Below are positions 15,768-23,435 of a stretch of 26,549 nucleotides of DNA, piece after piece; the stretch's first letter is position 1; every line of letters begins with the position of its first letter. A program made the position numbers and the translations under genes. The notes beneath the pieces are model-generated. The model saw only the letters and a program-made list of their open reading frames with translations, made no database searches and was not told the origin of the DNA. The stretch is from Bacillota bacterium (GTDB lineage Bacteria > Bacillota > Clostridia > Peptostreptococcales > Anaerovoracaceae), in NCBI GenBank assembly GCA_022706625.1, contig JAKJCD010000002.1:1-26549 (forward strand), in the 5' to 3' direction.

Positions 15768-18221
15768 ATGACTGAACGCAAAAGCAAGAGGGGGAGGCCA
15801 AAGGGGTCAGGTAATAAACCAGCCAAAGAAATAACAGTGGCCAAGTCTGAAGCCAAGCATACAAAAGATCGACTCAGAGATGAAATATGGGCTATTGTTA
15901 TTTCAGCTATCGGAGTTTTTTTAATCATTTCTTTACAGACTCAGGCGACAGGCGAATTCGGCCGCATGATTTCAGGTTTACTGAAAGGTCTGTTTTCCAC
16001 AGTAGCCTATGTATTGCCCTATTACCTCATTCTGTACGGTTTGCTTCTTTTTATAAAACGTGCCGCACATTTAAGCGGGAGATCGGTGCTGTTTTTCTCT
16101 TTGATTTTCTTTATGGCAGCTATTATAAACTCGGCAAGATTTCTTTATGCCGAGGATTTATCCCTATCACTCCTGTTTATAAAGGAGGCCTTTGGAGAAG
16201 GCATGCAGCTGACAGGCGGAGGTGCTTTCGGTATGACAACAGGCTTGCTGTTAAAGAAAGCCATCGGCATACCCGGGATATACATAGCTGCCTCGGTAAC
16301 GATGTTAGTTTCATTGATGCTGGTTATCAATACTCCGGTATCTAATTTCTTTGACAGCCGAAAAATGAAACGAAAAACTGAAGAGCAGACCGGCAGGCCG
16401 GAGCCGGTCATATCGAAGGGAGAGCTTAAACCGGATTCGGCGCAGGGAAACAGGGCTCAAAGAAATGCGGGCACGAGCGCATCGAAATCTGCAGAATCAA
16501 CAAATCTGGCAGATAACATAACTCCCGGACAAATGAAGATAATCGATTATATGAAAGATGATGAGCTTTTCGAAACCGGGCAAAAAAAGGATGGAAAAGG
16601 ATTAGAGAAACCGGCATGCGCAGAACCCGGGAAAGGTTTGGCGGGCAGCGAATGCGATCTTAAGGACGAGCTGACGGAAAACAGGAAAAAAAACAAAGCC
16701 GACGGTACAGAGGCTGAAGTAATCAAAGTGGAAATGAATACCGTCACTGCTCCGTATATCATGCCTCCTTTGGAACTGCTGAAAAAATCCCAATCAGGGA
16801 CGCAGGTAAACGAAAACTTGAGCCTCAAGCAAAAGGCTGTAAAGCTTGAAGAGACCTTGAATAACTTTGGCGTAAACGCCAGAGTGCTGCAGGTGACTAA
16901 AGGGCCTGCCATCACAAGATATGAAATACAACCGAATATAGGGGTTAAAGTAAGCAGCATCGTCCGGCTGGCGGATGATATCGCCTTGAACCTGGAAGCT
17001 AAAAGTATCCGAATGGAAGCCCCGATACCGGGGAAAGCCGCCGTTGGGATCGAGGTGGAAAACGATCGCATCAATCTGGTTTCTATTCGCGAATTGATCG
17101 AATCAAAAGAGTTCAAAGACTCAAAATCCAGAATAACTTTTTCTGTAGGCAAGGATATCGCCGGCACACCGATAGTAGCGGATTTAAAAAGCATGCCGCA
17201 TCTTCTGATCGCCGGCTCAACAGGATCGGGAAAAAGTGTTTGCCTTAATTCAATAATCATAAGCATGCTCTATAAAGCAAGGCCGGATGAAGTAAAGTTC
17301 GTGCTTATAGATCCCAAGGTAGTCGAACTGGGAAATTACAACGGGATACCACATCTGTTGATACCTGTGGTAACGGAGCCTTCAAAAGCAGCTGCCGCTT
17401 TGGGATGGGCAGTTTCGGAGATGACTGATCGCTATAAAAAATTTGCCGAGGCGGGCGTCAGGGATCTGTCATCTTACAATGAATATTTGAAAGGAAAAGA
17501 GGACAAGCAGGAAGCATTGCCGCAAATCGTAATAGTCATCGATGAACTGGCAGATCTGATGATGGTCGCTCCTTCACAGGTCGAGGAATCCATATGCAGG
17601 CTTGCACAGATGGCAAGAGCAGCCGGGATGCATCTTATCGTAGCGACGCAAAGACCTTCAGTAGACGTAATCACAGGTGTAATAAAGGCAAACATCCCTT
17701 CCAGGATAGCTTTTGCCGTATCCTCCCAATTTGATTCCAGAACTATATTGGATATGTCAGGAGCCGAGAAACTGATGGGGAAAGGGGACATGCTTTTCAA
17801 TCCTTTAGGGATGTCTAAGCCTGTCAGAGTTCAGGGGTGTTTCATATCCGACCGGGAGGTACATAATGTTATCGATCACTTAAAAGGACAGGTACCTAAT
17901 AAAGAATATGCCGTCGATGTGATACAGAAAATCGATCGTACACATGAAAGCGAACCTGATAACGCCTGCGATGAACTGCTTTTGGAAGCTATCGAAACTG
18001 TAGTCCGCGCCGAGCAGGCTTCGGTATCCATGCTGCAGCGCCGTTTTCGGATAGGCTACAATCGGGCTGCCAGGCTTGTGGATATGATGGAAGCAAGAGG
18101 AATCATAGGCCCCAGCGACGGAAGCCGCCCAAGGAAGGTCCTGATGACAGAGGAACAATTCCTGGAGCTGTCCAAAGAGGCAAGCCGCGGGGCGCAGGAT
18201 GAAAACGGATCCTTTTGGTGA
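15768..18221 (+). CDS. DNA translocase FtsK/SpoIIIE
   Basis: This septal ATP-driven DNA pump clears chromosomes at division or moves DNA into the forespore. The 817-residue protein has about four N-terminal membrane segments (within residues 36-200), a charged linker (about 205-330), and the motor with Walker A GSTGSGKS at 483-490 and Walker B VIVIDELADLMM at about 588-599. The DNA-reading gamma winged helix at the end includes SMLQRRFRIGYNRAARLVDMM. Start ATG 15768 follows TTGAGGAT; the frame opens earlier inside uppP but without support. Before the first membrane helix, SKRGRPKGSGNK resembles an AT-hook. Whether it acts in division, sporulation or both is not decided here. Confidence 0.95.
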   Translation: MTERKSKRGRPKGSGNKPAKEITVAKSEAKHTKDRLRDEIWAIVISAIGVFLIISLQTQATGEFGRMISGLLKGLFSTVAYVLPYYLILYGLLLFIKRAAHLSGRSVLFFSLIFFMAAIINSARFLYAEDLSLSLLFIKEAFGEGMQLTGGGAFGMTTGLLLKKAIGIPGIYIAASVTMLVSLMLVINTPVSNFFDSRKMKRKTEEQTGRPEPVISKGELKPDSAQGNRAQRNAGTSASKSAESTNLADNITPGQMKIIDYMKDDELFETGQKKDGKGLEKPACAEPGKGLAGSECDLKDELTENRKKNKADGTEAEVIKVEMNTVTAPYIMPPLELLKKSQSGTQVNENLSLKQKAVKLEETLNNFGVNARVLQVTKGPAITRYEIQPNIGVKVSSIVRLADDIALNLEAKSIRMEAPIPGKAAVGIEVENDRINLVSIRELIESKEFKDSKSRITFSVGKDIAGTPIVADLKSMPHLLIAGSTGSGKSVCLNSIIISMLYKARPDEVKFVLIDPKVVELGNYNGIPHLLIPVVTEPSKAAAALGWAVSEMTDRYKKFAEAGVRDLSSYNEYLKGKEDKQEALPQIVIVIDELADLMMVAPSQVEESICRLAQMARAAGMHLIVATQRPSVDVITGVIKANIPSRIAFAVSSQFDSRTILDMSGAEKLMGKGDMLFNPLGMSKPVRVQGCFISDREVHNVIDHLKGQVPNKEYAVDVIQKIDRTHESEPDNACDELLLEAIETVVRAEQASVSMLQRRFRIGYNRAARLVDMMEARGIIGPSDGSRPRKVLMTEEQFLELSKEASRGAQDENGSFW

Positions 18222-18244
18222 AATCGATATAGAAAGGTAAATCA

Positions 18245-19567
18245 ATGAAAGTTTATATAGATACTTTAGGCTGCCCGAAGAATACCTCCGATTCCGAATA
18301 TGCTGCCGGATATCTGATGGAGAGCAGTCATGTATTGGCAGAAGATCCTGCAGATGCCGATGCCATAATAGTCAACACCTGCGGTTTTATCAATGATGCA
18401 AAAAAAGAGTCCATCGACCGGATATTTGAATTGTCTCAAATGAAGCCCGCCGGAAGCATCCTTGTCGTTTCCGGCTGCCTTTCCCAGCGATATCGTGAGG
18501 AACTTCAAAAAGCCCTGCCTGAAGTTGACATCTTTATAGGTGTCAACGAATACCATAAGCTGCCCCGGATACTCAAAGAACATCAAAAGGGGAAACAACA
18601 GGTGTTTTTTGACGGCTGCGGAAAAGGATTCACTGAAATGACCGCAAGGACATGTCTTGGAGTCCCATATACTGCTTACCTTAAAATATCCGAGGGATGT
18701 GATAATGTTTGCACTTACTGCGTGATCCCTTCGATCAGAGGACATTACAGAAGCAGAAAAATAGAAAGCATCATATCGGAAGCTCGCATATTGGCGAAAA
18801 AGGGGTGCAAAGAACTGATCCTTATAGCTCAGGATGTTACCGCTTACGGCATCGACCTCTACGGAAACTATCTTTTGCCAAAACTGCTGAGGCAGCTTTG
18901 CGATATCGACGGAATCCGCTGGATCCGCTTAATGTATTGTTATGAGGACCGCATAACCGATGAATTGATGAAAGTGATAGCTGAAAACAAAAAGATATGC
19001 AAATATATCGATATTCCTATCCAGCATGTCAGCGATAAAATCCTGACGGCTATGAACCGGAGATCAACAAGGATCACAATAGAAAACACAATCCGAAAAT
19101 TAAGGCAGGCCATGCCGGACATCCATATACGCACAACGCTGATCACGGGCTTTCCCGGAGAATCCGAAGAAGATACAAAACTGCTGGAAAGCTTTATTGA
19201 AGACATGAAATTCGAGCGATTGGGTGTTTTTGCCTACTCAAGGGAAGAAGGAACTATTGCCTCTTCCATGAAAAACCAGATCCCCGAGAAAACAAAACTT
19301 GTAAGGATGGACCGTTTGATGAGGATACAGCAACAGGTATCCCTCGAACATAACAGGCAAAAAATCGGGCAGTGCTTTGAAGTTCTTGTTGAAGGCCGTG
19401 AGGAAGATCGCTATACAGGCAGAACATCTTTTGATGCGCCGGATATAGACAACAAAGTCTTTTTCACATCGTGCATCCCTCTTTCCCCGGGTGACTTTGT
19501 AATGGTGAAAATCGATGATGGTTTTGACTATGATCTTACAGGACATGCTATCATTGAAGAAAATTGA
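18245..19567 (+). CDS. rimO: Ribosomal protein uS12 methylthiotransferase RimO
   Basis: RimO is a radical-SAM enzyme that adds a methylthio group to an Asp of ribosomal protein S12. The 440-residue protein has the three N-terminal UPF0004 cysteines Cys10 (TLGCPKN), Cys46 (NTCGF) and Cys78 (SGCLS) for the auxiliary cluster. The radical-SAM CxxxCxxC is at 152-159 (GCDNVCTYC), and a C-terminal TRAM domain follows from about 375. TLGCPKNTSDSE near the start separates it from MiaB. Start ATG 18245 follows AAAGG. The order ftsK-rimO-pgsA-cinA-recA is conserved in Firmicutes. Confidence 0.96.
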   Translation: MKVYIDTLGCPKNTSDSEYAAGYLMESSHVLAEDPADADAIIVNTCGFINDAKKESIDRIFELSQMKPAGSILVVSGCLSQRYREELQKALPEVDIFIGVNEYHKLPRILKEHQKGKQQVFFDGCGKGFTEMTARTCLGVPYTAYLKISEGCDNVCTYCVIPSIRGHYRSRKIESIISEARILAKKGCKELILIAQDVTAYGIDLYGNYLLPKLLRQLCDIDGIRWIRLMYCYEDRITDELMKVIAENKKICKYIDIPIQHVSDKILTAMNRRSTRITIENTIRKLRQAMPDIHIRTTLITGFPGESEEDTKLLESFIEDMKFERLGVFAYSREEGTIASSMKNQIPEKTKLVRMDRLMRIQQQVSLEHNRQKIGQCFEVLVEGREEDRYTGRTSFDAPDIDNKVFFTSCIPLSPGDFVMVKIDDGFDYDLTGHAIIEEN

Positions 19568-19585
19568 TAAAAAAAGGAGTTTAAA

Positions 19586-20119
19586 ATGAATCTTCCCAAT
19601 CAACTGACTCTCCTGAGAATTATTTTGATACCGTTTTTTATTATTTTGCTAATGAACGGGTATTATATTGGTTCGGGCATCCTGTTTATCATAGCATCAG
19701 TTACCGATTTACTGGATGGACACATAGCAAGAAAGCGCAATTTGATAACAAATTTCGGTAAAATTATGGACCCTCTTGCAGATAAACTGCTCGTAACATC
19801 TGCTATGATCTGTCTTGTGGAATTAGGTGAAATCCCGGGGTGGATAGTGATAGTGATCCTTGCAAGAGAGTTTATTATTACAGGGTTGCGTTCGGTGGCT
19901 GCAGGTGATGGCATTATAATAGCCGCCGGCAGATCCGGAAAGATAAAAACTGTGCTTCAGATGATAGCTCTTTCGGTTATACTGTTACGTAACTGGCCAT
20001 TTTCGGGATTTACGGATTTGCCTGTCGGCTATTACCTGCTTTTTATAGCAGTAGCTGCAACGGTTTACTCGGGAATTGAGTATATCATAAATAACAGGCA
20101 GGTATTTCAAGCAAAATAA
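19586..20119 (+). CDS. pgsA: CDP-diacylglycerol-glycerol-3-phosphate 3-phosphatidyltransferase
   Basis: PgsA makes phosphatidylglycerol phosphate, the first committed step to phosphatidylglycerol and cardiolipin, in the membrane. The 177-residue protein has about four to five hydrophobic helices. The CDP-alcohol phosphotransferase motif is complete: Asp44-Gly45, Ala48-Arg49, Gly58, Asp62 and Asp66, with Asp41 before it. Start ATG 19586 follows AAAAAAGGAG. It sits 18 bases after rimO and 44 bases before cinA, in the conserved run leading to recA. Confidence 0.96.
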   Translation: MNLPNQLTLLRIILIPFFIILLMNGYYIGSGILFIIASVTDLLDGHIARKRNLITNFGKIMDPLADKLLVTSAMICLVELGEIPGWIVIVILAREFIITGLRSVAAGDGIIIAAGRSGKIKTVLQMIALSVILLRNWPFSGFTDLPVGYYLLFIAVAATVYSGIEYIINNRQVFQAK

Positions 20120-20163
20120 TTTTAAATATAATAAAAGGCCGGAGGATAAAAGGGGGGTCACTT

Positions 20164-21417
20164 TTGAAATCATCAATATTGAGTGTAGGAACAGAACTGT
20201 TATTCGGACAGATTACGAATACGAATGCTGTATATCTGTCACAGCAGCTGAATCTTTTGGGCATCGATGTGCTTTCTCATTATACGGTAGGGGACAATCC
20301 GGATCGGCTGTCACGCATGATTAGACAGGCTTTTTTAGACTGCGACCTTATCATAACTACAGGCGGACTAGGACCTACTCAGGATGATCTTACAAAAGAG
20401 GTGGCATGCGAGGTTCTTGAAGATAAGATGGTTCTCCATGAACCTTCCAAAGAGAGGCTTGCGAACTACTTTAATAAGCTTAACCGCCCTATTACGGATA
20501 ATAACTGGAAGCAGGCATATTTTCCTTCCGGGGCTACGATATTTTCAAACGAAGCAGGGACCGCACCGGGTTTTGCCTTGGAAAAGAACGGTAAAACGAT
20601 CATCTGTCTCCCCGGCCCGCCCCGAGAGATGAAGTATGTATTTGAGAAAAAAGTAAAGCCATACCTTGAAGAAAAACACGAAAATGTTATTTATTATCGC
20701 ATGCTTCGGATGTTTGGCATTGGTGAGTCTGCGTTGGAAACAAAACTTATTGATTTGATAGATACACAGACAGATCCTACCGTTGCAACCTATGCGAAAG
20801 AAGGTGAGTGCAGCTTGAGGATCGCCTCAAAAAGAAAAACTCTGCAAGAAGCAAAAGCAGCAGTAGACGAAATGACAGAGCAAGTCGTGATCAGAGTCGG
20901 TGAATACATTTACAGTTATGATGACGAGGATCTGTATCAAGTTGTAGGGCGGAAGCTCTTACAAAGCGGTATCAGTATTTCCAGCGCCGAATCCTGCACA
21001 GGGGGGCTTTTTTCAACGACACTGACTGAAATCCCCGGGATCTCTTCTGTTTTTGACAGATCCTTGGTGACCTATAGCAATAGGGCCAAAATCGATGAAT
21101 TGGGCGTTGATCCTGAAATCCTGGAAAAGCATGGCGCCGTAAGCGAAAATACTGCTATTGCGATGGCTGAAGGATTAAAAAAAGTCAGCGGCAGCAGATT
21201 GAATATCTCTGTCACCGGGATTGCCGGCCCTGAAGGTGGAACCGAAGATAAACCCGTTGGTCTCGTCTATATTTGTACAATTTTAGATGATGACACGGTA
21301 TGCAAGAGAACCCTTATCAGAAACGTTGATCGACGCTGGAACAGGAACTATACCGTAATGCTGATGCTGGATGGCATCAACCGGATGCTGGATAAAAGAC
21401 CGCAAATCGAGCAATGA
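20164..21417 (+). CDS. cinA: CinA-like protein, nicotinamide-nucleotide amidohydrolase family
   Basis: CinA joins an N-terminal molybdopterin-binding-like (COG1058) domain to a C-terminal NMN deamidase (PncC) domain, used in pyridine nucleotide salvage; its older name refers to competence/damage induction. The 417-residue protein has both: TTGGLGPTQDDLTKE and CLPGPPREMKYVF in the N-terminal half, and AESCTGGLFSTTLTEIPG plus VTGIAGPEGGTEDKPVGLVY in the C-terminal half. The start is TTG 20164 after AGGGGGGT. It lies just upstream of recA, as in Bacillus and Streptococcus, but recA has its own promoters here. Confidence 0.95.
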   Translation: MKSSILSVGTELLFGQITNTNAVYLSQQLNLLGIDVLSHYTVGDNPDRLSRMIRQAFLDCDLIITTGGLGPTQDDLTKEVACEVLEDKMVLHEPSKERLANYFNKLNRPITDNNWKQAYFPSGATIFSNEAGTAPGFALEKNGKTIICLPGPPREMKYVFEKKVKPYLEEKHENVIYYRMLRMFGIGESALETKLIDLIDTQTDPTVATYAKEGECSLRIASKRKTLQEAKAAVDEMTEQVVIRVGEYIYSYDDEDLYQVVGRKLLQSGISISSAESCTGGLFSTTLTEIPGISSVFDRSLVTYSNRAKIDELGVDPEILEKHGAVSENTAIAMAEGLKKVSGSRLNISVTGIAGPEGGTEDKPVGLVYICTILDDDTVCKRTLIRNVDRRWNRNYTVMLMLDGINRMLDKRPQIEQ

Positions 21418-21423
21418 TATCTA

Positions 21424-21452
21424 TTGACATATTTTACATTATATGTTAGTAT
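21424..21452 (+). promoter_or_regulatory. Upstream recA promoter (P1)
   Basis: A perfect TTGACA (21424-21429), a 17-base spacer and TAGTAT (21447-21452) preceded by TGT (extended -10). It starts 7 bases after the cinA stop. Confidence 0.65.
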
Positions 21453-21483
21453 TCATCAAGCACGGTTTTCAAATGTAAAAGGC

Positions 21484-21512
21484 TTGACGTTTAGAAGTAA
21501 TTACGGTATCAT
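21484..21512 (+). promoter_or_regulatory. Downstream recA promoter (P2)
   Basis: TTGACG (21484-21489), a 17-base spacer and TATCAT (21507-21512). The LexA box begins 7 bases after the -10, over the expected start of transcription. Confidence 0.75.
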
Positions 21513-21518
21513 GAATGC

Positions 21519-21532
21519 AGAACGTATGTTCC
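21519..21532 (+). promoter_or_regulatory. LexA (SOS) operator of recA
   Basis: AGAACGTATGTTCC fits the Gram-positive LexA box CGAACRNRYGTTCG except at the outer bases; the inner GAACGTATGTTC is a perfect dyad apart from the central GTAT pairing through overlap. Its position over the P2 start site fits classical SOS repression of recA. Confidence 0.85.
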
Positions 21533-21550
21533 CATGAAACGGAGGCAACA

Positions 21551-22585
21551 ATGAGTATCAATCAAAACGAAAGAGATAAAGCGTTAGAGGCGGCTATGCT
21601 GCAAATCGAGAAGCAGTTCGGAAAAGGCGCGATAATGAAACTCGGCAGCGACGGTGCCAAGCTGAATATCGAAAGTATATCCACGGGGTCCATAAGCCTT
21701 GATATAGCCACCGGTATAGGCGGTATTCCAAAAGGCAGAGTGGTGGAAATATTCGGACCTGAATCTTCCGGGAAAACTACAATCGCTCTCCATATCATAG
21801 CCGAAGCACAAAAAAACGGCGGTAAAGCGGCATTTATAGATGCGGAACATGCTCTTGATCCCGAATATGCAGGTAAATTGGGTATCGACACGGCCGAGCT
21901 TCTGGTATCCCAGCCGGATACCGGAGAGCAGGCTCTTGAAATCTGTGAAGTATTGGTAAGAAGCGGAGCCGTCGATGTTGTAGTTATCGATTCCGTCGCG
22001 GCTTTAGTCCCTAAAGCGGAGATACAGGGTGACATGGGAGACAGTCATGTGGGACTCCAGGCAAGACTCATGTCACAGGCTTTGCGAAAGCTTACGGGAG
22101 CGATCAATAAATCCAACACCAGCGCTATATTTATTAATCAGCTTAGAGAAAAAGTCGGGGTCATGTATGGAAACCCCGAGGTGACAACAGGCGGTCGGGC
22201 TTTAAAATTCTATTCAACTATGCGCCTTGATGTGAGACGGGTCGAAAGCATTAAGAGCGGTGATTCCGTTATAGGAAATCGTACCAGGGTTAAAATCGTA
22301 AAAAATAAAGTAGCGCCGCCCTTCAAACAAGCAGAGTTTGATATCATGTACGGGGTAGGGATCTCAAGAGAAGGAGATGTGCTGGATTGTGCAGCACAGG
22401 CTAAAATCATCGAAAAGGCCGGGGCCTGGTACAGTTTCAGAGGCGAACGTATAGGTCAGGGACGGGAAAATGTAAAAAACTATCTCGCTGAACACCCGGA
22501 AATGCTCAAGGAGATCGAGACTCTGTTAAAAGATGAATACATACCTGAAAACATGAAAAATGACGAGGATGGTGTGATGATGTGA
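21551..22585 (+). CDS. recA: Recombinase RecA
   Basis: RecA forms filaments on single-stranded DNA, drives strand exchange and triggers LexA self-cleavage. The 344-residue protein has Walker A GPESSGKT at 69-76, the VVIDSVAALVPKAEI Walker B region, loop L1 MGDSHVGLQARLMSQ, and FINQLREKVGVMYGNPE before loop L2. GGAGG at 21541-21545 sets ATG 21551; an in-frame ATG at 21515 lies within the LexA box region and is not supported. It is preceded by tandem promoters and a LexA operator. No recX follows; rplU with its own leader comes next. Confidence 0.98.
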   Translation: MSINQNERDKALEAAMLQIEKQFGKGAIMKLGSDGAKLNIESISTGSISLDIATGIGGIPKGRVVEIFGPESSGKTTIALHIIAEAQKNGGKAAFIDAEHALDPEYAGKLGIDTAELLVSQPDTGEQALEICEVLVRSGAVDVVVIDSVAALVPKAEIQGDMGDSHVGLQARLMSQALRKLTGAINKSNTSAIFINQLREKVGVMYGNPEVTTGGRALKFYSTMRLDVRRVESIKSGDSVIGNRTRVKIVKNKVAPPFKQAEFDIMYGVGISREGDVLDCAAQAKIIEKAGAWYSFRGERIGQGRENVKNYLAEHPEMLKEIETLLKDEYIPENMKNDEDGVMM

Positions 22586-22593
22586 ATTTTGCC

Positions 22594-22623
22594 TTGACAT
22601 AATATAAGATAATGTGATAACAT
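22594..22623 (+). promoter_or_regulatory. Promoter of the rplU-rpmA unit
   Basis: A perfect TTGACA (22594-22599), an 18-base spacer and TAACAT (22618-22623) preceded by TGA (extended -10). It starts 8 bases after the recA stop. Confidence 0.65.
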
Positions 22624-22629
22624 CTTTGT

Positions 22630-22690
22630 GTTTGTTGGCCGCTCGGAAAAGGCATAAAATGCGTTACTGCTGCCTTTAACGGCGAGACTG
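22630..22690 (+). promoter_or_regulatory. L21-type ribosomal protein leader RNA
   Basis: The region between the promoter and rplU can fold. GCCG (22638-22641) pairs with CGGC (22680-22683), enclosing AAAGGCA (22648-22654) paired with TGCCTTT (22671-22677). Its position just before rplU in a Firmicute matches the known L21 leader, which binds L21 and lowers its own expression. I judged this from position and pairing only. Confidence 0.6.
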
Positions 22691-22709
22691 GGTAGAGGAG
22701 GTAATATAT

Positions 22710-23027
22710 ATGTATGCAGTAGTTGAAACCGGAGGAAAGCAGTATAAGGTCTCGGAAGGCGACATCCTTTCTGTCGAAAAGATGCCAGTATCTGCAGGAG
22801 ATAAGGTAGTTTTGGACAAAGTGCTGGTATTCTCCGACGGGGATACCTTAAAGCTTGGAACTCCGTACATCGACGGAGCTAAAGTCGAAGCGGATGTCGT
22901 TGAAAACGGCAAGGGAGATAAGATCATCATCTTTAAATTTAAAGCGAAAAAGGACTATAGAAAAAAGCAAGGTCACAGGCAGCCTTATACAATGCTGAAA
23001 ATAGGCCCCATCAGCTTAGATGCTTGA
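22710..23027 (+). CDS. rplU: 50S ribosomal protein L21 (bL21)
   Basis: A 105-residue 23S rRNA-binding protein. The start MYAVVETGGKQYKVSEGD and the C-terminal KFKAKKDYRKKQGHRQPYT are characteristic of the family. GAGGAGG ends 8 bases before the ATG. It is preceded by its own promoter and a folded leader, so autoregulation is likely. It is followed directly by rpmA; the small prp (ysxB) gene that most Firmicutes carry between them is absent, and the 88-base gap holds no frame long enough for it. Confidence 0.97.
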   Translation: MYAVVETGGKQYKVSEGDILSVEKMPVSAGDKVVLDKVLVFSDGDTLKLGTPYIDGAKVEADVVENGKGDKIIIFKFKAKKDYRKKQGHRQPYTMLKIGPISLDA

Positions 23028-23115
23028 CCGATATTCCGAAGTAAATAAATAGAAATCAACTGATTGATTACCGATACGATCAGATAACTGCACAGTGTGA
23101 AGGAGGTGTAGTGAA

Positions 23116-23376
23116 ATGGCATCAAAAAAGGGCGTAGGCAGTTCAAGGAACGGACGCGACAGCGAGGCTAAACGGCTTGGAGTCAAAAGGGCTGATGGTC
23201 AGACCGTAAGCGCAGGCAGTATTTTAGTCAGGCAAAGAGGGACAAAGTTCCATCCCGGCAATAATGTAGGCAAGGGCGGTGATGACACCTTGTTCGCAAT
23301 AGTGGAAGGCACCGTAAAATTCGAAAGGGCCGGAAAAACCAAAAAAAAGGTCAGCGTATATCCTAAGGAAGCATAA
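23116..23376 (+). CDS. rpmA: 50S ribosomal protein L27 (bL27), without N-terminal extension
   Basis: L27 reaches with its N-terminus into the peptidyl transferase centre. The 86-residue protein starts directly with MASKKGVGSSRNGRDSEAKR. Most Firmicutes L27 proteins carry about nine extra residues that Prp must cut off; here none exist, since stop codons (TAG and TGA) lie just upstream of the ATG. AGGAGGTG at 23101-23108 is the ribosome binding site. The rest (RQRGTKFHPGNNVGKGGDDTLF) is typical. It is followed by a terminator hairpin. Confidence 0.97.
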   Translation: MASKKGVGSSRNGRDSEAKRLGVKRADGQTVSAGSILVRQRGTKFHPGNNVGKGGDDTLFAIVEGTVKFERAGKTKKKVSVYPKEA

Positions 23377-23379
23377 AGC

Positions 23380-23408
23380 AAAGCCCCTATTCACATAGGG
23401 GCTTTCTT
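23380..23408 (+). terminator. Intrinsic terminator after rpmA
   Basis: AAAGCCCCTAT (23380-23390), loop TCAC, ATAGGGGCTTT (23395-23405), then CTT. This is a perfect 11-bp stem with a short T run. obgE starts 28 bases later with no clear promoter, so read-through is likely to be needed. Confidence 0.85.
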
Positions 23409-23435
23409 AACAAAGGGCGGAAACGGAGATTTATT

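Noticed and set aside
16547..17266. Long minus-strand open frame (239 codons) inside ftsK
   Set aside because: It lies antisense to clear FtsK motor sequence, has low-complexity composition and no ribosome binding site. It is a shadow of the real gene.
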